The notes: generated by a model not told the origin, from the letters alone. A stretch of DNA of 6,466 nucleotides from Tardiphaga sp. (GCA_014377915.1 JACMOT010000292.1:1-6466), one strand, 5' to 3'; positions 1 to 6,273 are shown, counted from the stretch's first letter. A program made the numbers and translations.

Positions 1-2
1 CC

Positions 3-314
3 GCATGGAGGGCCGGGGCGGAAGAGCAGCCCACCGCGATGGCGAAAAAAAACAAGATGGACCATGACCCCAAGGCGCCGCTGGCCAAGCGCCTCAACGC
101 CGGCGGCTACCCGGCGACGCTGGCCGTGGAGAACATCTCGGCCGGCTACCACACCATGGCCGAGGCCTTTTCCGGCTGGCGCGATTCGCCGCCGCACCGC
201 GCCAACATGCTGAAATCCGGCGTGACCAAACTGGGCATCGCCGCGACCTATGCGCCGAATACCAAATACAAGGTGTTCTGGACCATGATCCTGGCCTCCA
301 CCGACGCCCGATAG
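3..314 (+). CDS. CAP/SCP-domain protein, 5'-truncated by the window edge
   Basis: This is the C-terminal part of a CAP (cysteine-rich secretory/antigen 5/PR-1) superfamily protein. The reading frame stays open to the left edge. The ATG at 39 is internal: the codons before it read ...AEEQPTAM, which fits the helix that normally precedes the first CAP histidine. Counting from that Met, the four CAP cavity residues are present: His9 (KMDHD), Glu31 (VENI), Glu42 (AEAF) and His53 (SPPHRANML). The GW..SPPHR..ML block is the family signature. The missing N-terminus would normally carry a signal peptide, so a periplasmic or secreted location is inferred. Bacterial CAP proteins have no single agreed function. 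An A8 run at 45-52 is unusual in this GC-rich gene, but the frame is sensible on both sides of it. It ends in TAG, about 100 bp before the patatin gene. Confidence 0.85.
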   Translation, partial: AWRAGAEEQPTAMAKKNKMDHDPKAPLAKRLNAGGYPATLAVENISAGYHTMAEAFSGWRDSPPHRANMLKSGVTKLGIAATYAPNTKYKVFWTMILASTDAR

Positions 315-351
315 GCGTACGGCGTGGATGCTGCCGCGCAGCATTCCCGTT

Positions 352-390
352 GACGGAGCGGTAAAGCCGCGCCACGCTACCGGCTCCGTC
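352..390. terminator. imperfect inverted repeat after the CAP gene
   Basis: The arm at 352-363 (gacggagcggta) pairs with 378-390 (taccggctccgtc) with one bulged G, giving a 12-bp stem around a 14-nt loop. A smaller 5-bp hairpin (gctgc cgc gcagc) lies just upstream at 330-342. There is no T-tract after the stem, so it is not a classical Rho-independent terminator. It could still stop or stabilise the CAP transcript, or be a decayed repeat element. The stem ends 14 nt before the patatin ribosome-binding site. Confidence 0.35.
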
Positions 391-413
391 CTCTCATTGA
401 TCGCAGGTGGACC

Positions 414-1622
414 ATGGACTCTTCCGATCATGCCCCGATGAGCTCCGCCGAGGCGCACGCCACCGAGCCCGTCAAATCCCGTCGCGTGCTGGTGCTGCAG
501 GGCGGCGGCGCGCTCGGTTCATACCAGGCCGGCGCCTATCAGGCCCTGTGCCACCATGATTTCGAACCCGATTGGGTGGCCGGCATCTCGATCGGCGCCA
601 TCAATGCCGCGATCATCGCCGGCAATCCCCGTGACAAGCGGATCGGCCGCCTCAAGGAATTCTGGGAAATGGCCTCGGCGCCGGTGCCGTGGAAGCCGAT
701 GCTGACCGGCGACCGCGCCCACACCGCCTTCGACAGCGCCTCCGCGGCGATGATCTTGGCGTTCGGCGTGCCCGGCTTCTTCACGCCGCGGTTTCCGCCG
801 GCGCAGATTTTCCCGTCCAGCCAGCTCGCCGCGATGAGCTATTACGACACCACGCCATTGCGCGCGACGCTGCTGCGGCTGGTGGATTTCGACCGCATCA
901 ATGCCGGGACGACGCGGTTCAGCGTCGGCGCCGTCAACATCGCGACCGGCAATCTGGATTATTTCGACAACACCAGTCGCAACGAGGACGGCTCGCGGAA
1001 GTGGACCATCGGCCCGGAACACATCATGGCCTCGGCCGCGCTGCCGCCGGGGTTTCCGGCGGTCCAGGTCGGTGAGGAGTTTTACTGGGATGGCGGCATC
1101 GCCTCCAACACCCCGCTGGATTACGTGCTGCAGGAAGAGACCCGACAGGACCTGCTGATCTTCCAGGTCGATCTGTTCAGCGCGCGCGGGCCGCTACCGG
1201 CGACGCTGCTCGATGCTGCCGAGCGCGAGAAGGACATCCGCTTCTCCAGCCGGACCCGCCTGAACACCGACAAGAACAAGAAGATCCACAACACCATCAA
1301 GGCGATTGGCGACCTGATTGCCAAGCTGCCCGAGGAGCTGAGGAATGATCCCTCGGTCGCCTTTCTCAATGAGGTAACCAAGGAAAACACCGTCACCGTG
1401 GTGCATCTGATCTATCGCAGCAAGCTCTACGAATCCTCGTCGAAGGACTATAATTTCGCCCGGCTCAACATGATCGACCACTGGCAGTCCGGCGAGCGCG
1501 ACGTGATGCTGTCGATGCGTCATACGGAATGGTTCGAACGGCCGCAGAATGGCGAGACCATGGTGACCCACGATCTGACCGAGGCCGACTACCAGAGCCT
1601 CGGCGCCGCCAATCCACTTTGA
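414..1622 (+). CDS. patatin-like phospholipase/acyl hydrolase with DUF3734 C-terminus
   Basis: This 402-residue protein is a predicted cytoplasmic serine acyl hydrolase of the patatin family (Ser-Asp dyad). The glycine-rich oxyanion loop is at residues 29-40 (QGGGALGSYQAG). The nucleophile elbow is GISIG with Ser59, and the catalytic Asp226 sits in DGG. Residues from about 285 to 395 resemble the DUF3734 extension seen in alphaproteobacterial members (DYNFAR...HW..G near the end). No signal peptide is visible. The ATG at 414 has an AGGTGG (405-410) four bases away; an in-frame ATG at 438 is a weaker alternative. bdhA starts 22 bp after its stop on the same strand, so co-transcription is likely. 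This suggests the hydrolase feeds or responds to hydroxybutyrate metabolism, perhaps acting on lipids or on polyhydroxybutyrate granules. The substrate cannot be read from the sequence. Confidence 0.9.
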   Translation: MDSSDHAPMSSAEAHATEPVKSRRVLVLQGGGALGSYQAGAYQALCHHDFEPDWVAGISIGAINAAIIAGNPRDKRIGRLKEFWEMASAPVPWKPMLTGDRAHTAFDSASAAMILAFGVPGFFTPRFPPAQIFPSSQLAAMSYYDTTPLRATLLRLVDFDRINAGTTRFSVGAVNIATGNLDYFDNTSRNEDGSRKWTIGPEHIMASAALPPGFPAVQVGEEFYWDGGIASNTPLDYVLQEETRQDLLIFQVDLFSARGPLPATLLDAAEREKDIRFSSRTRLNTDKNKKIHNTIKAIGDLIAKLPEELRNDPSVAFLNEVTKENTVTVVHLIYRSKLYESSSKDYNFARLNMIDHWQSGERDVMLSMRHTEWFERPQNGETMVTHDLTEADYQSLGAANPL

Positions 1623-1644
1623 ACGCATCAACAGGAGCACGTGA

Positions 1645-2433
1645 ATGGCTAATCTCAAGGGCAAGACCGCGGTCGTCACCGGATCGACCAGCGGCATCGG
1701 TCTGGCCTATGCCCGCGCCTTTGCCGGCGCCGGCGCCAATATCGTGCTCAACGGCATGGGCACGCCGGAAGATATCGAGAAGGAGCGCGCCGCGATCGAG
1801 ACCGATTTCGGCGTCAAGGCGATCCATTCGCCGGCCGACATGACCAAGCCGGCGGAGATCGCCGCGATGGTCGCGCTCGGCGAGACCAATTTCGGTTCGG
1901 TCGACATTCTCGTCAACAATGCCGGCATCCAGTTCGTGGCGCCGATCGAGGATTTCCCGGTCGAGAAGTGGGACGCCATCATCGCCATCAACCTGTCCTC
2001 GGCGTTCCACGGCATCCGCGCCGTGATCCCGGGCATGAAGAAGCGCGGCTGGGGCCGTATCATCAACACCGCCTCGGCGCATTCGCTGGTCGCCTCGCCA
2101 TTCAAGTCGGCCTATGTCGCCGCCAAGCACGGCATCGCCGGTCTCACCAAGACCGCCGCGCTGGAACTCGCCACCCACAAGATCACCTGCAACTGCATCT
2201 CGCCGGGCTATGTCTGGACGCCGCTGGTGGAGAAGCAGATCCCCGATACCATGAAGGCGCGCGGCCTGACCAAGGAGCAGGTGATCCACGATGTGCTCCT
2301 GGAAGCGCAGCCGACCAAGGAATTCGTCACCTCCGAGCAGGTCGCCGCCCTGGCGCTGTTTTTGTGCGGCGACGATGCCTCGCAGATCACCGGCGCCAAT
2401 CTGTCGATCGACGGCGGCTGGACCGCGGAGTAG
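1645..2433 (+). CDS. bdhA: D-3-hydroxybutyrate dehydrogenase (SDR family)
   Basis: This 262-residue cytoplasmic short-chain dehydrogenase oxidises (R)-3-hydroxybutyrate to acetoacetate with NAD+, a step in polyhydroxybutyrate and ketone-body use. The nucleotide-binding motif TGSTSGIG is at 12-19 and NNAG at 91-94. The catalytic tetrad is Asn116, Ser144, Tyr157 and Lys161. Residues that bind the carboxylate in Pseudomonas 3-hydroxybutyrate dehydrogenase structures (Gln94, His144, Lys152, Gln196, Trp257, from memory) have exact counterparts at +2: Gln96, His146, Lys154, Gln198 and Trp259. This makes the assignment much more specific than a generic SDR call. Length matches the family (about 260). 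AGGAG at 1633-1637, seven bases before the ATG, supports the start. It is the second gene of a pair with the patatin-like hydrolase and converges with the toxin-antitoxin unit. Confidence 0.95.
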   Translation: MANLKGKTAVVTGSTSGIGLAYARAFAGAGANIVLNGMGTPEDIEKERAAIETDFGVKAIHSPADMTKPAEIAAMVALGETNFGSVDILVNNAGIQFVAPIEDFPVEKWDAIIAINLSSAFHGIRAVIPGMKKRGWGRIINTASAHSLVASPFKSAYVAAKHGIAGLTKTAALELATHKITCNCISPGYVWTPLVEKQIPDTMKARGLTKEQVIHDVLLEAQPTKEFVTSEQVAALALFLCGDDASQITGANLSIDGGWTAE

Positions 2434-2480
2434 GGCCTGGTCGTCAGTATCTTTTCGCTCTTGCTGTAATTGAAACATCA

Positions 2481-2506
2481 CTCGTCGTGCGGTCATGCAC
2501 GACGAG
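2481..2506. terminator. perfect 10-bp hairpin between convergent bdhA and toxin genes
   Basis: ctcgtcgtgc (2481-2490) and gcacgacgag (2497-2506) are exact inverted repeats around the 6-nt loop ggtcat. It lies 47 nt after the bdhA stop and overlaps the last codons and stop of the interrupted toxin reading frame on the minus strand. No strong T-tract follows on the plus strand; the minus strand continues TGATGTTTCAATTA, mildly T-rich. A bidirectional terminator or 3'-end stabiliser for two converging transcripts is the likeliest role. The structure is seen directly; the function is inferred. Confidence 0.5.
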
Positions 2507-2771
2507 ATGTGTGGCGGATGTGCAAGATTTCGACGGTCTCGCCTCGGGACTGATAAAAAATCCGAAACGGCTAGCGCACCACCGGCACGACACGAGTCCC
2601 GCGTCGTTGCGAAATCAGCTGGGCTGATTTGGGAGCGCGCGAGATCCGGTCGATGACCTCAAAAATCCGTTTTTCAACCATTCTGGAAACGCGCAAGCTG
2701 GCATGTTCAGTGTCGTGCGTCTCGATTTTTTCGAGATCGGCAAGAGCACGCCGCGAGATGACAACTTTCAT
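2493..2771 (-). pseudogene. ParE/RelE-family toxin interrupted by an in-frame TAG
   Basis: Translation from the ATG at 2771 gives 66 residues (MKVVISRRALADLEKIE..., ending ...GTRVVPVVR) and then meets TAG at 2573-2571. Reading on in the same frame gives 25 more residues (PFRIFYQSRGETVEIL, then HIRHTSRRA) and a TGA at 2495-2493. The 92-codon whole has the length and C-terminal strands of ParE-type toxins. These commonly have a Tyr where the TAG stands (VxRYPFRIFY), so one third-position change from TAC or TAT explains the break. The truncated product lacks the final beta strands and the basic R-H-x-x-R tail, so loss of toxicity is likely. ParE toxins typically poison DNA gyrase and RelE toxins cut mRNA; the sequence here is closer to ParE. 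It overlaps the upstream antitoxin by ATGA. Alternatives are a base-call error or a suppressed amber codon. Confidence 0.85.
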
Positions 2772-3004
2772 TCGCGCCGGAATTTTGCACGCACCGCGGC
2801 GATTTCGGCGTCGCTTGCAAATTCGCCGGCATCGAGTGAGGCTATTGCTTCATCGATCGCTTGCAATTCGTCTGCGCTGGCGATGTATTCGCCAGCCTTC
2901 AACTCAGTTTCGATCTCATTGGCAACGGCGACCAACTCGTCCTGAGCCGATTCAGGCCAGGACTGGACGCGCTCCAGCAGACTCTTGAAATCGTGGTCGA
3001 TCAT
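2768..3004 (-). CDS. antitoxin of a ParDE-like type II toxin-antitoxin module
   Basis: This 78-residue acidic protein (starts MIDHDFKSLLERVQSWPESAQDEL) fits the small antitoxins paired with ParE toxins in Rhizobiales. An N-terminal helical part with the W-P-E-x-x-Q-D-E pattern is followed by a stretch resembling Y-x-A-S-A-D-E-L-Q-A-I-D-E, and then by a toxin-binding tail (FASDAEIAAVRAKFRRE). The antitoxin role is inferred from this and from its gene partner. Its TGA overlaps the toxin ATG in an ATGA tetranucleotide, indicating translational coupling in the usual antitoxin-first order. No clear Shine-Dalgarno precedes the ATG. A weak -10-like GCTAAT (3018-3013) could give a near-leaderless transcript, but the matching -35 is poor. 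The gene is intact although the toxin is broken. It begins 41 nt after the flippase stop on the same strand. Confidence 0.72.
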   Translation of the reverse strand: MIDHDFKSLLERVQSWPESAQDELVAVANEIETELKAGEYIASADELQAIDEAIASLDAGEFASDAEIAAVRAKFRRE

Positions 3005-3045
3005 CCAGCGAAATTAGCGTCAAACGCCACGTCGTTCCAGCCCGT

Positions 3046-4422
3046 TCAAGGGGACTTTTTCCCGAATGCCAGCACGTGCAGCCCGAGCCGGCGGCGCACG
3101 ATCCAGAACAGCAGCACGGTCTCGAAGGCCAGCGCCAGCGACGTCGCCGCCGCCGCGCCGTGGCCGCCATAACGCGGCACCATCAGCAGGCACAGCACGA
3201 GATTGATGGCGAAGGCGCTCGCATAGGCCATGGCGCAGATATTCTGGTGGCCGAGCATGTTGAGCAGCCGCTCCACCGGGCCGATCGCCGAGCGCACTAC
3301 CAGGCCAATCGCGGCGATGAACATGATGTCGTAGCCGGCGACGAATGTCGGCCCGAACAGCGCAAGCAGCGGCTTCCCCACGGCCAGCAGAATGATGGTG
3401 GCCGCCAGCGACGGCCAGAACGTCCAGGCGATCGCATGCGTCACATAGGCGGCGAGCCGCGCCTTGTCGCCGCTGGCGTGATATTCCGTGAAGCGATGCG
3501 CCGTGGTCGCCGACATCGCGTAGTGAATGAAGGAGACCAGCGCCAGCGTCTTGACCACGGCGAAGTACACGCCGACTTCCTCGGACGGGCGAAACTGCCG
3601 CAGCACCAGCACGTCGGTGTAGGACAGCAGCATGTAGAAGCTCTCGACCAGCAGGATCGGCAGCGAGGTCTTCAGCCAGCCGCGATAGTCATAGGTCCGC
3701 GGGCCCGCAGGGAGATGCGCCTTGAGCCGGCGGTTCAGCACGATCATCTGCCCGAGCATCGCCAGCCAGACCGCGGCGACGCTGGCCATCATGGCGATGC
3801 TGGCGCCGAGCTGGAAGCCGAGCGCGAAGGCGCCGGCGGTGAAGCCGACGATCAGCGATTGCCGGACGATGAATTGCGGCATCAGCCCGAGCCGCATCCA
3901 GTCATGCGAGCGCGCGATGCCGTCCTGGGTATTGGCGACGACGAAGGCCGGCAGCGTCAGGCAGCCCAGATAAAGCGGCACGATGCTGCCAGGGTCGATC
4001 GAGGGCGATATCAGCCTGACCAATCCGGCCAGTCCCAGCGCGATCAGCGTCGAGGCGGCGAAGGTCATCCATCGGCTGCCGCTGACAAAACCGCGCAGCC
4101 GGGCGTCGTCACCGCTGGCGCGGTATTCCGGAATGATTTTTTGCGCGGAGGCGGAGATGCCGAAATCCATCAGCGAGCCGAGCAGCAGCACCCAGGTCCA
4201 GACATAGACGTAGATGCCATAGTCGGAACCGCCCATCCAGCGCGCCAGCAGGATCTGCGACAGATAGGCCAGTCCGGCGCTGATGACGCGGATCAGGAAG
4301 ATCGTACCGGCGAGGCGGCGCGTCGTCGAGGCTTCGCCGCTGCCGGTAAATATCCGCCGCAGCCGCGCGATCGGACCGCCGGGCGGTACAGCAGATGCGG
4401 ATTCCACGTCCATCACAGCCAC
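3046..4422 (-). CDS. polysaccharide/oligosaccharide flippase (MOP superfamily, Wzx-like)
   Basis: This 458-residue inner-membrane protein has about 12 hydrophobic segments, roughly at residues 38-60, 68-90, 116-140, 147-165, 183-204, 206-228, 252-272, 285-305, 330-348, 363-382, 394-414 and 422-444. The N-terminal block (RVISAGLAYLSQILLARWMG, then YGIYVYVWTW) is the typical start of lipid-linked oligosaccharide flippases, which move undecaprenyl-linked sugar units to the periplasmic face for surface polysaccharide assembly. The C-terminal half has the family's charged loops between helices, e.g. FRPSEEVGVYFAVVK. No glycosyltransferase or polymerase gene is nearby, so the polysaccharide is unknown and this is an isolated copy. 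The GTG start is chosen because AGGGA lies 8 nt upstream; the in-frame ATG at 4413 would be 17 nt away. The 3' end is followed closely by the toxin-antitoxin unit. Confidence 0.87.
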   Translation of the reverse strand: MAVMDVESASAVPPGGPIARLRRIFTGSGEASTTRRLAGTIFLIRVISAGLAYLSQILLARWMGGSDYGIYVYVWTWVLLLGSLMDFGISASAQKIIPEYRASGDDARLRGFVSGSRWMTFAASTLIALGLAGLVRLISPSIDPGSIVPLYLGCLTLPAFVVANTQDGIARSHDWMRLGLMPQFIVRQSLIVGFTAGAFALGFQLGASIAMMASVAAVWLAMLGQMIVLNRRLKAHLPAGPRTYDYRGWLKTSLPILLVESFYMLLSYTDVLVLRQFRPSEEVGVYFAVVKTLALVSFIHYAMSATTAHRFTEYHASGDKARLAAYVTHAIAWTFWPSLAATIILLAVGKPLLALFGPTFVAGYDIMFIAAIGLVVRSAIGPVERLLNMLGHQNICAMAYASAFAINLVLCLLMVPRYGGHGAAAATSLALAFETVLLFWIVRRRLGLHVLAFGKKSP

Positions 4423-4430
4423 TGCAAAGG

Positions 4431-4435
4431 TCCCT
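4431..4435 (-). promoter_or_regulatory. ribosome-binding site that favours a GTG start for the flippase
   Basis: On the minus strand AGGGA lies eight bases before GTG (4422-4420). The codons after it are GCT GTG ATG, so an ATG start at 4413 would have poor spacing. The AT-rich stretch at about 4465-4505 upstream is the likeliest place for the promoter, but no convincing -35/-10 pair is visible. Confidence 0.5.
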
Positions 4436-4507
4436 GGCCGCGCGCGGCGGCGATCCCCGGATGTAGCAATCAGACGTTAATTTCGGGTTGGGCGGAAAAT
4501 AGAGCGC

Positions 4508-4656
4508 TGTCGTTCCGGGATGCTCCCCGGCCGGCGAAGCTGGCGCGGCGCGGACCCGGAACCGCAACATGTTCCGCCACACCGGGAACCCCAGCCACTC
4601 CAATCGGAGTGGCTGGGGTTCGCTCGCGGCTGTGCCGATCCCGCCCCGGAATGACG
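4508..4656. repeat. intergenic element with imperfect terminal inverted repeats
   Basis: One end reads tcgttccggga (4510-4520). The other, at 4644-4654, has reverse complement tcattccgggg, matching at 9 of 11 positions. The element is about 145 bp and fills most of the spacer between the flippase and the DsbD-like gene; one end lies a few bases past the DsbD-like stop. Inside are the perfect hairpin at 4586-4621 and smaller pairings (gccggc gaa gctggc near 4530-4543; ggaac...gttcc at 4558-4575). It encodes nothing I recognise. Ends of the type TCATTCCGGGG recur in Bradyrhizobium-group intergenic repeats, so a REP- or MITE-like repeat is likely; this is from general knowledge, not a search. 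Confidence 0.5.
4586..4621 (-). terminator. perfect 16-bp hairpin downstream of the DsbD-like gene
   Basis: The arms 4586-4601 and 4606-4621 are exactly complementary (core ccccagccactcc / ggagtggctgggg) around a four-base loop aatc. It is the strongest hairpin in the window and lies about 40 nt past the DsbD-like stop. It lacks a U-tract on either strand, so it may work as a transcript-end stabiliser or processing site rather than a classical terminator. It sits inside the larger inverted-repeat element, and its age and origin may be those of that element. Confidence 0.5.
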
Positions 4657-4657
4657 T

Positions 4658-5482
4658 TCAGTTCAGATTGACGTTGAACTCATAGGCCTTGTCGGCGCCG
4701 ACCAGCGTCAGTATCAGCGCGGCGCCGTCGGCGCTGGCGCCGGGCGGCAGGCCGTCGAGCTCGAAGCCGAAGCGCCGCACGCCAGCCGGGCTGTCGGGCC
4801 GCGGTTTGGGCACCGGCAGCGCCCATTCCGGCGTCGGGCCCTCGACAAACAGGCTCGGCGCGATGCCTTCCGGCGCCACCACATCGACGGTGACCTTGCG
4901 GCCGTCGCGCTTGACGTCGCGGATGCTCAGCGGATTGTTGTCGCCGATGGTGGCCGGCTTCGGCACGCTGTCCAGCGCCGCGGTCAGCGCGCTGTCCTCG
5001 GTGCTGGCGACGCTGGTGAAGGCCAGTTCGGCCTTGGCCTCGACCGGAATGCACAGCTTTTCGCACACCGCGTAGTCGATCTTGGCGCGCAGGGTCAGTG
5101 GCTTGCTGGCGTCCTTGGCGACCACGCGCAGGGGCAGGATCAACGCCTTCTTGTAGCCCAGCGACTGACCGCCGGCGCCATCGTCGAACTGCTTCGGCGC
5201 CGGCCACAATACGGTGACCGAATCGACATTGTCGGATTTGGAAAAATCGAACCGCGGCGGCACGCCGGAATCGCCGGGGTTGCGCCAATAGGTATGCCAG
5301 CCCGGGGCGAGCTGGATGGCGATGCCGCCGAGCATCACCGGGCCGCTGCGCGAGCCGGCCATCAGCCGCAACTGGGAGTGGCTATCGATCTGCCACGGCG
5401 AGGCATCCTGCGCCTGCGCGGCCGAGCATAGGGCCGTTGCCAGCAGGCCAGCGACTAAACGTAGCGGAACGGAAGCGGTCAT
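4658..5482 (-). CDS. secreted DsbD N-terminal (alpha) domain-like protein, stand-alone
   Basis: This 274-residue protein has a clear Sec signal peptide: Arg8, a hydrophobic core at 9-21, and a likely cut after AQA at residue 24. The mature part is periplasmic. The early region GWHTYWRNPGDSG (61-73) and the cysteine pair Cys140-x3-Cys144 (CEKLC) match the immunoglobulin-like alpha domain of DsbD. In DsbD that domain takes electrons from the membrane domain and passes them to DsbC- or CcmG-type partners. The protein is far shorter than full DsbD (about 560 residues or more) and has no membrane domain or C-terminal thioredoxin domain. It would need a separate CcdA-like partner, so a role in periplasmic thiol reduction or cytochrome c/copper homeostasis is inferred. 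AAGGA at 5493-5489, six bases before the ATG, supports the start. It is divergent from yqgE. Confidence 0.85.
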   Translation of the reverse strand: MTASVPLRLVAGLLATALCSAAQAQDASPWQIDSHSQLRLMAGSRSGPVMLGGIAIQLAPGWHTYWRNPGDSGVPPRFDFSKSDNVDSVTVLWPAPKQFDDGAGGQSLGYKKALILPLRVVAKDASKPLTLRAKIDYAVCEKLCIPVEAKAELAFTSVASTEDSALTAALDSVPKPATIGDNNPLSIRDVKRDGRKVTVDVVAPEGIAPSLFVEGPTPEWALPVPKPRPDSPAGVRRFGFELDGLPPGASADGAALILTLVGADKAYEFNVNLN

Positions 5483-5564
5483 CGAACGTCCTTGAAGGTC
5501 GAAACAGTCTTAAACCCATTGAGCGGCTTGTGATCCGTTTTTTAGGCACGGCGCGGAAGCTTGA

Positions 5565-5593
5565 TTGACACAACCGACACCCAATATCAGGAT
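5565..5593 (+). promoter_or_regulatory. possible promoter for yqgE
   Basis: A perfect -35 consensus TTGACA is at 5565-5570. At 17 bp spacing lies CAGGAT (5588-5593), which matches only three of six -10 positions, so the promoter is incomplete by E. coli rules. Alphaproteobacterial promoters often keep the -35 better than the -10. It lies in the 137-bp region between the divergent DsbD-like and yqgE genes. No convincing promoter is visible for the minus-strand gene. Confidence 0.35.
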
Positions 5594-5602
5594 AGCAACA
5601 AC

Positions 5603-5620
5603 ATGAGAGCGCCTTGCTGA
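5603..5620 (+). other. possible five-codon leader ORF overlapping the yqgE start
   Basis: ATG AGA GCG CCT TGC TGA encodes MRAPC. Its stop overlaps the yqgE ATG as TGATG. AGGA at 5589-5592 is 10 nt upstream, a reasonable ribosome-binding site for the leader. If translated it could couple to yqgE initiation. A chance occurrence is also plausible for something this short. Confidence 0.25.
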
Positions 5621-6273
5621 TGGAACCCACTCGCAAGCGAACCCGAAAAATCCGGCCAAAATCGGCCACTGGCGCGACCAGTGCCGAGTCTTCCGGCAGC
5701 TATCTCGATGGCCAGTTATTGATCGCCATGCCGGTGATGGATGACGAGCGGTTTGCTCGCTCGGTGATTTACGTCTGCGCGCACTCCTCCGAAGGCGCGA
5801 TGGGTATCATCGTCAATCGGCCTGCCGGTAGCATCGATTTCCCCGAATTGCTGGTGCAACTCGACATCATCGACAAGGTCGATGGCATCAAGCTCCCGGA
5901 AAGCGCCGAAACCATGAAAGTATTGAAGGGGGGCCCGGTCGAGACCGGCCGCGGCTTCGTGCTGCATTCCAGCGATTTCTTCATCGAGGATGCGACGCTG
6001 AACATCGACGATGGCATCTGCCTGACCGCGACGGTGGACATCCTGCGGGCGATCGCCAAGGGCGGCGGGCCAAAGCACGCGATTCTGGCGCTCGGCTATG
6101 CCGGCTGGGCGCCCGGGCAGCTGGAGAACGAGATCCAGGGCAATGGCTGGCTGCATTGCGCGGCCGATGACGACCTGATCTTCGGCGGCGATGTCGAGGC
6201 CAAATACCAGCGCGCGCTGCTCAAGATCGGCATCGAGCCCGGCATGCTGTCTACCGAAGCCGGCCACGCCTAG
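5620..6273 (+). CDS. yqgE: YqgE/AlgH family protein (UPF0301)
   Basis: This 217-residue cytoplasmic protein belongs to the YqgE/AlgH family. The early signature [20 protein letters not shown], then VYVCAH-like [18 protein letters not shown], is present, as is the central [14 protein letters not shown] block. The late [22 protein letters not shown] pattern is also intact. About 30 basic, disordered residues ([13 protein letters not shown]) precede the domain, as is common in Bradyrhizobium-group members. The biochemical role is unsettled: AlgH was first linked to alginate regulation in Pseudomonas, and the fold suggests a ligand-binding or regulatory protein. ATG 5620 is preferred over the in-frame TTG at 5614. 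GAGAG at 5605-5609 is a modest ribosome-binding site, and coupling to the short leader ORF is possible. A palindromic repeat follows the gene. Confidence 0.9.
   Translation: MEPTRKRTRKIRPKSATGATSAESSGSYLDGQLLIAMPVMDDERFARSVIYVCAHSSEGAMGIIVNRPAGSIDFPELLVQLDIIDKVDGIKLPESAETMKVLKGGPVETGRGFVLHSSDFFIEDATLNIDDGICLTATVDILRAIAKGGGPKHAILALGYAGWAPGQLENEIQGNGWLHCAADDDLIFGGDVEAKYQRALLKIGIEPGMLSTEAGHA

Noticed and set aside
39..41. ATG at 39 as the true start of the CAP gene
   Set aside because: The frame is open upstream with family-like sequence and the domain would lack its first helix; the gene continues beyond the window.
1465..2496. 343-residue minus-strand open frame opposite bdhA
   Set aside because: It has a composition-driven sequence with no domain pattern. 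bdhA on the plus strand has complete catalytic motifs and a good ribosome-binding site.
2629..2988. Plus-strand frames across the toxin-antitoxin region
   Set aside because: They have Arg/Ser-rich shadow composition; the minus-strand frames have family-level motifs and ATGA coupling.
3076..4671. 531-residue plus-strand open frame opposite the flippase
   Set aside because: It is rich in Arg, Gln, His and Asp with low complexity, as expected from the antisense frame of a GC-rich membrane-protein gene. The minus strand encodes a convincing flippase.
5614..5616. TTG at 5614 as the yqgE start
   Set aside because: An ATG two codons later is a stronger initiator and has a better-placed purine-rich site; TTG adds only two residues.
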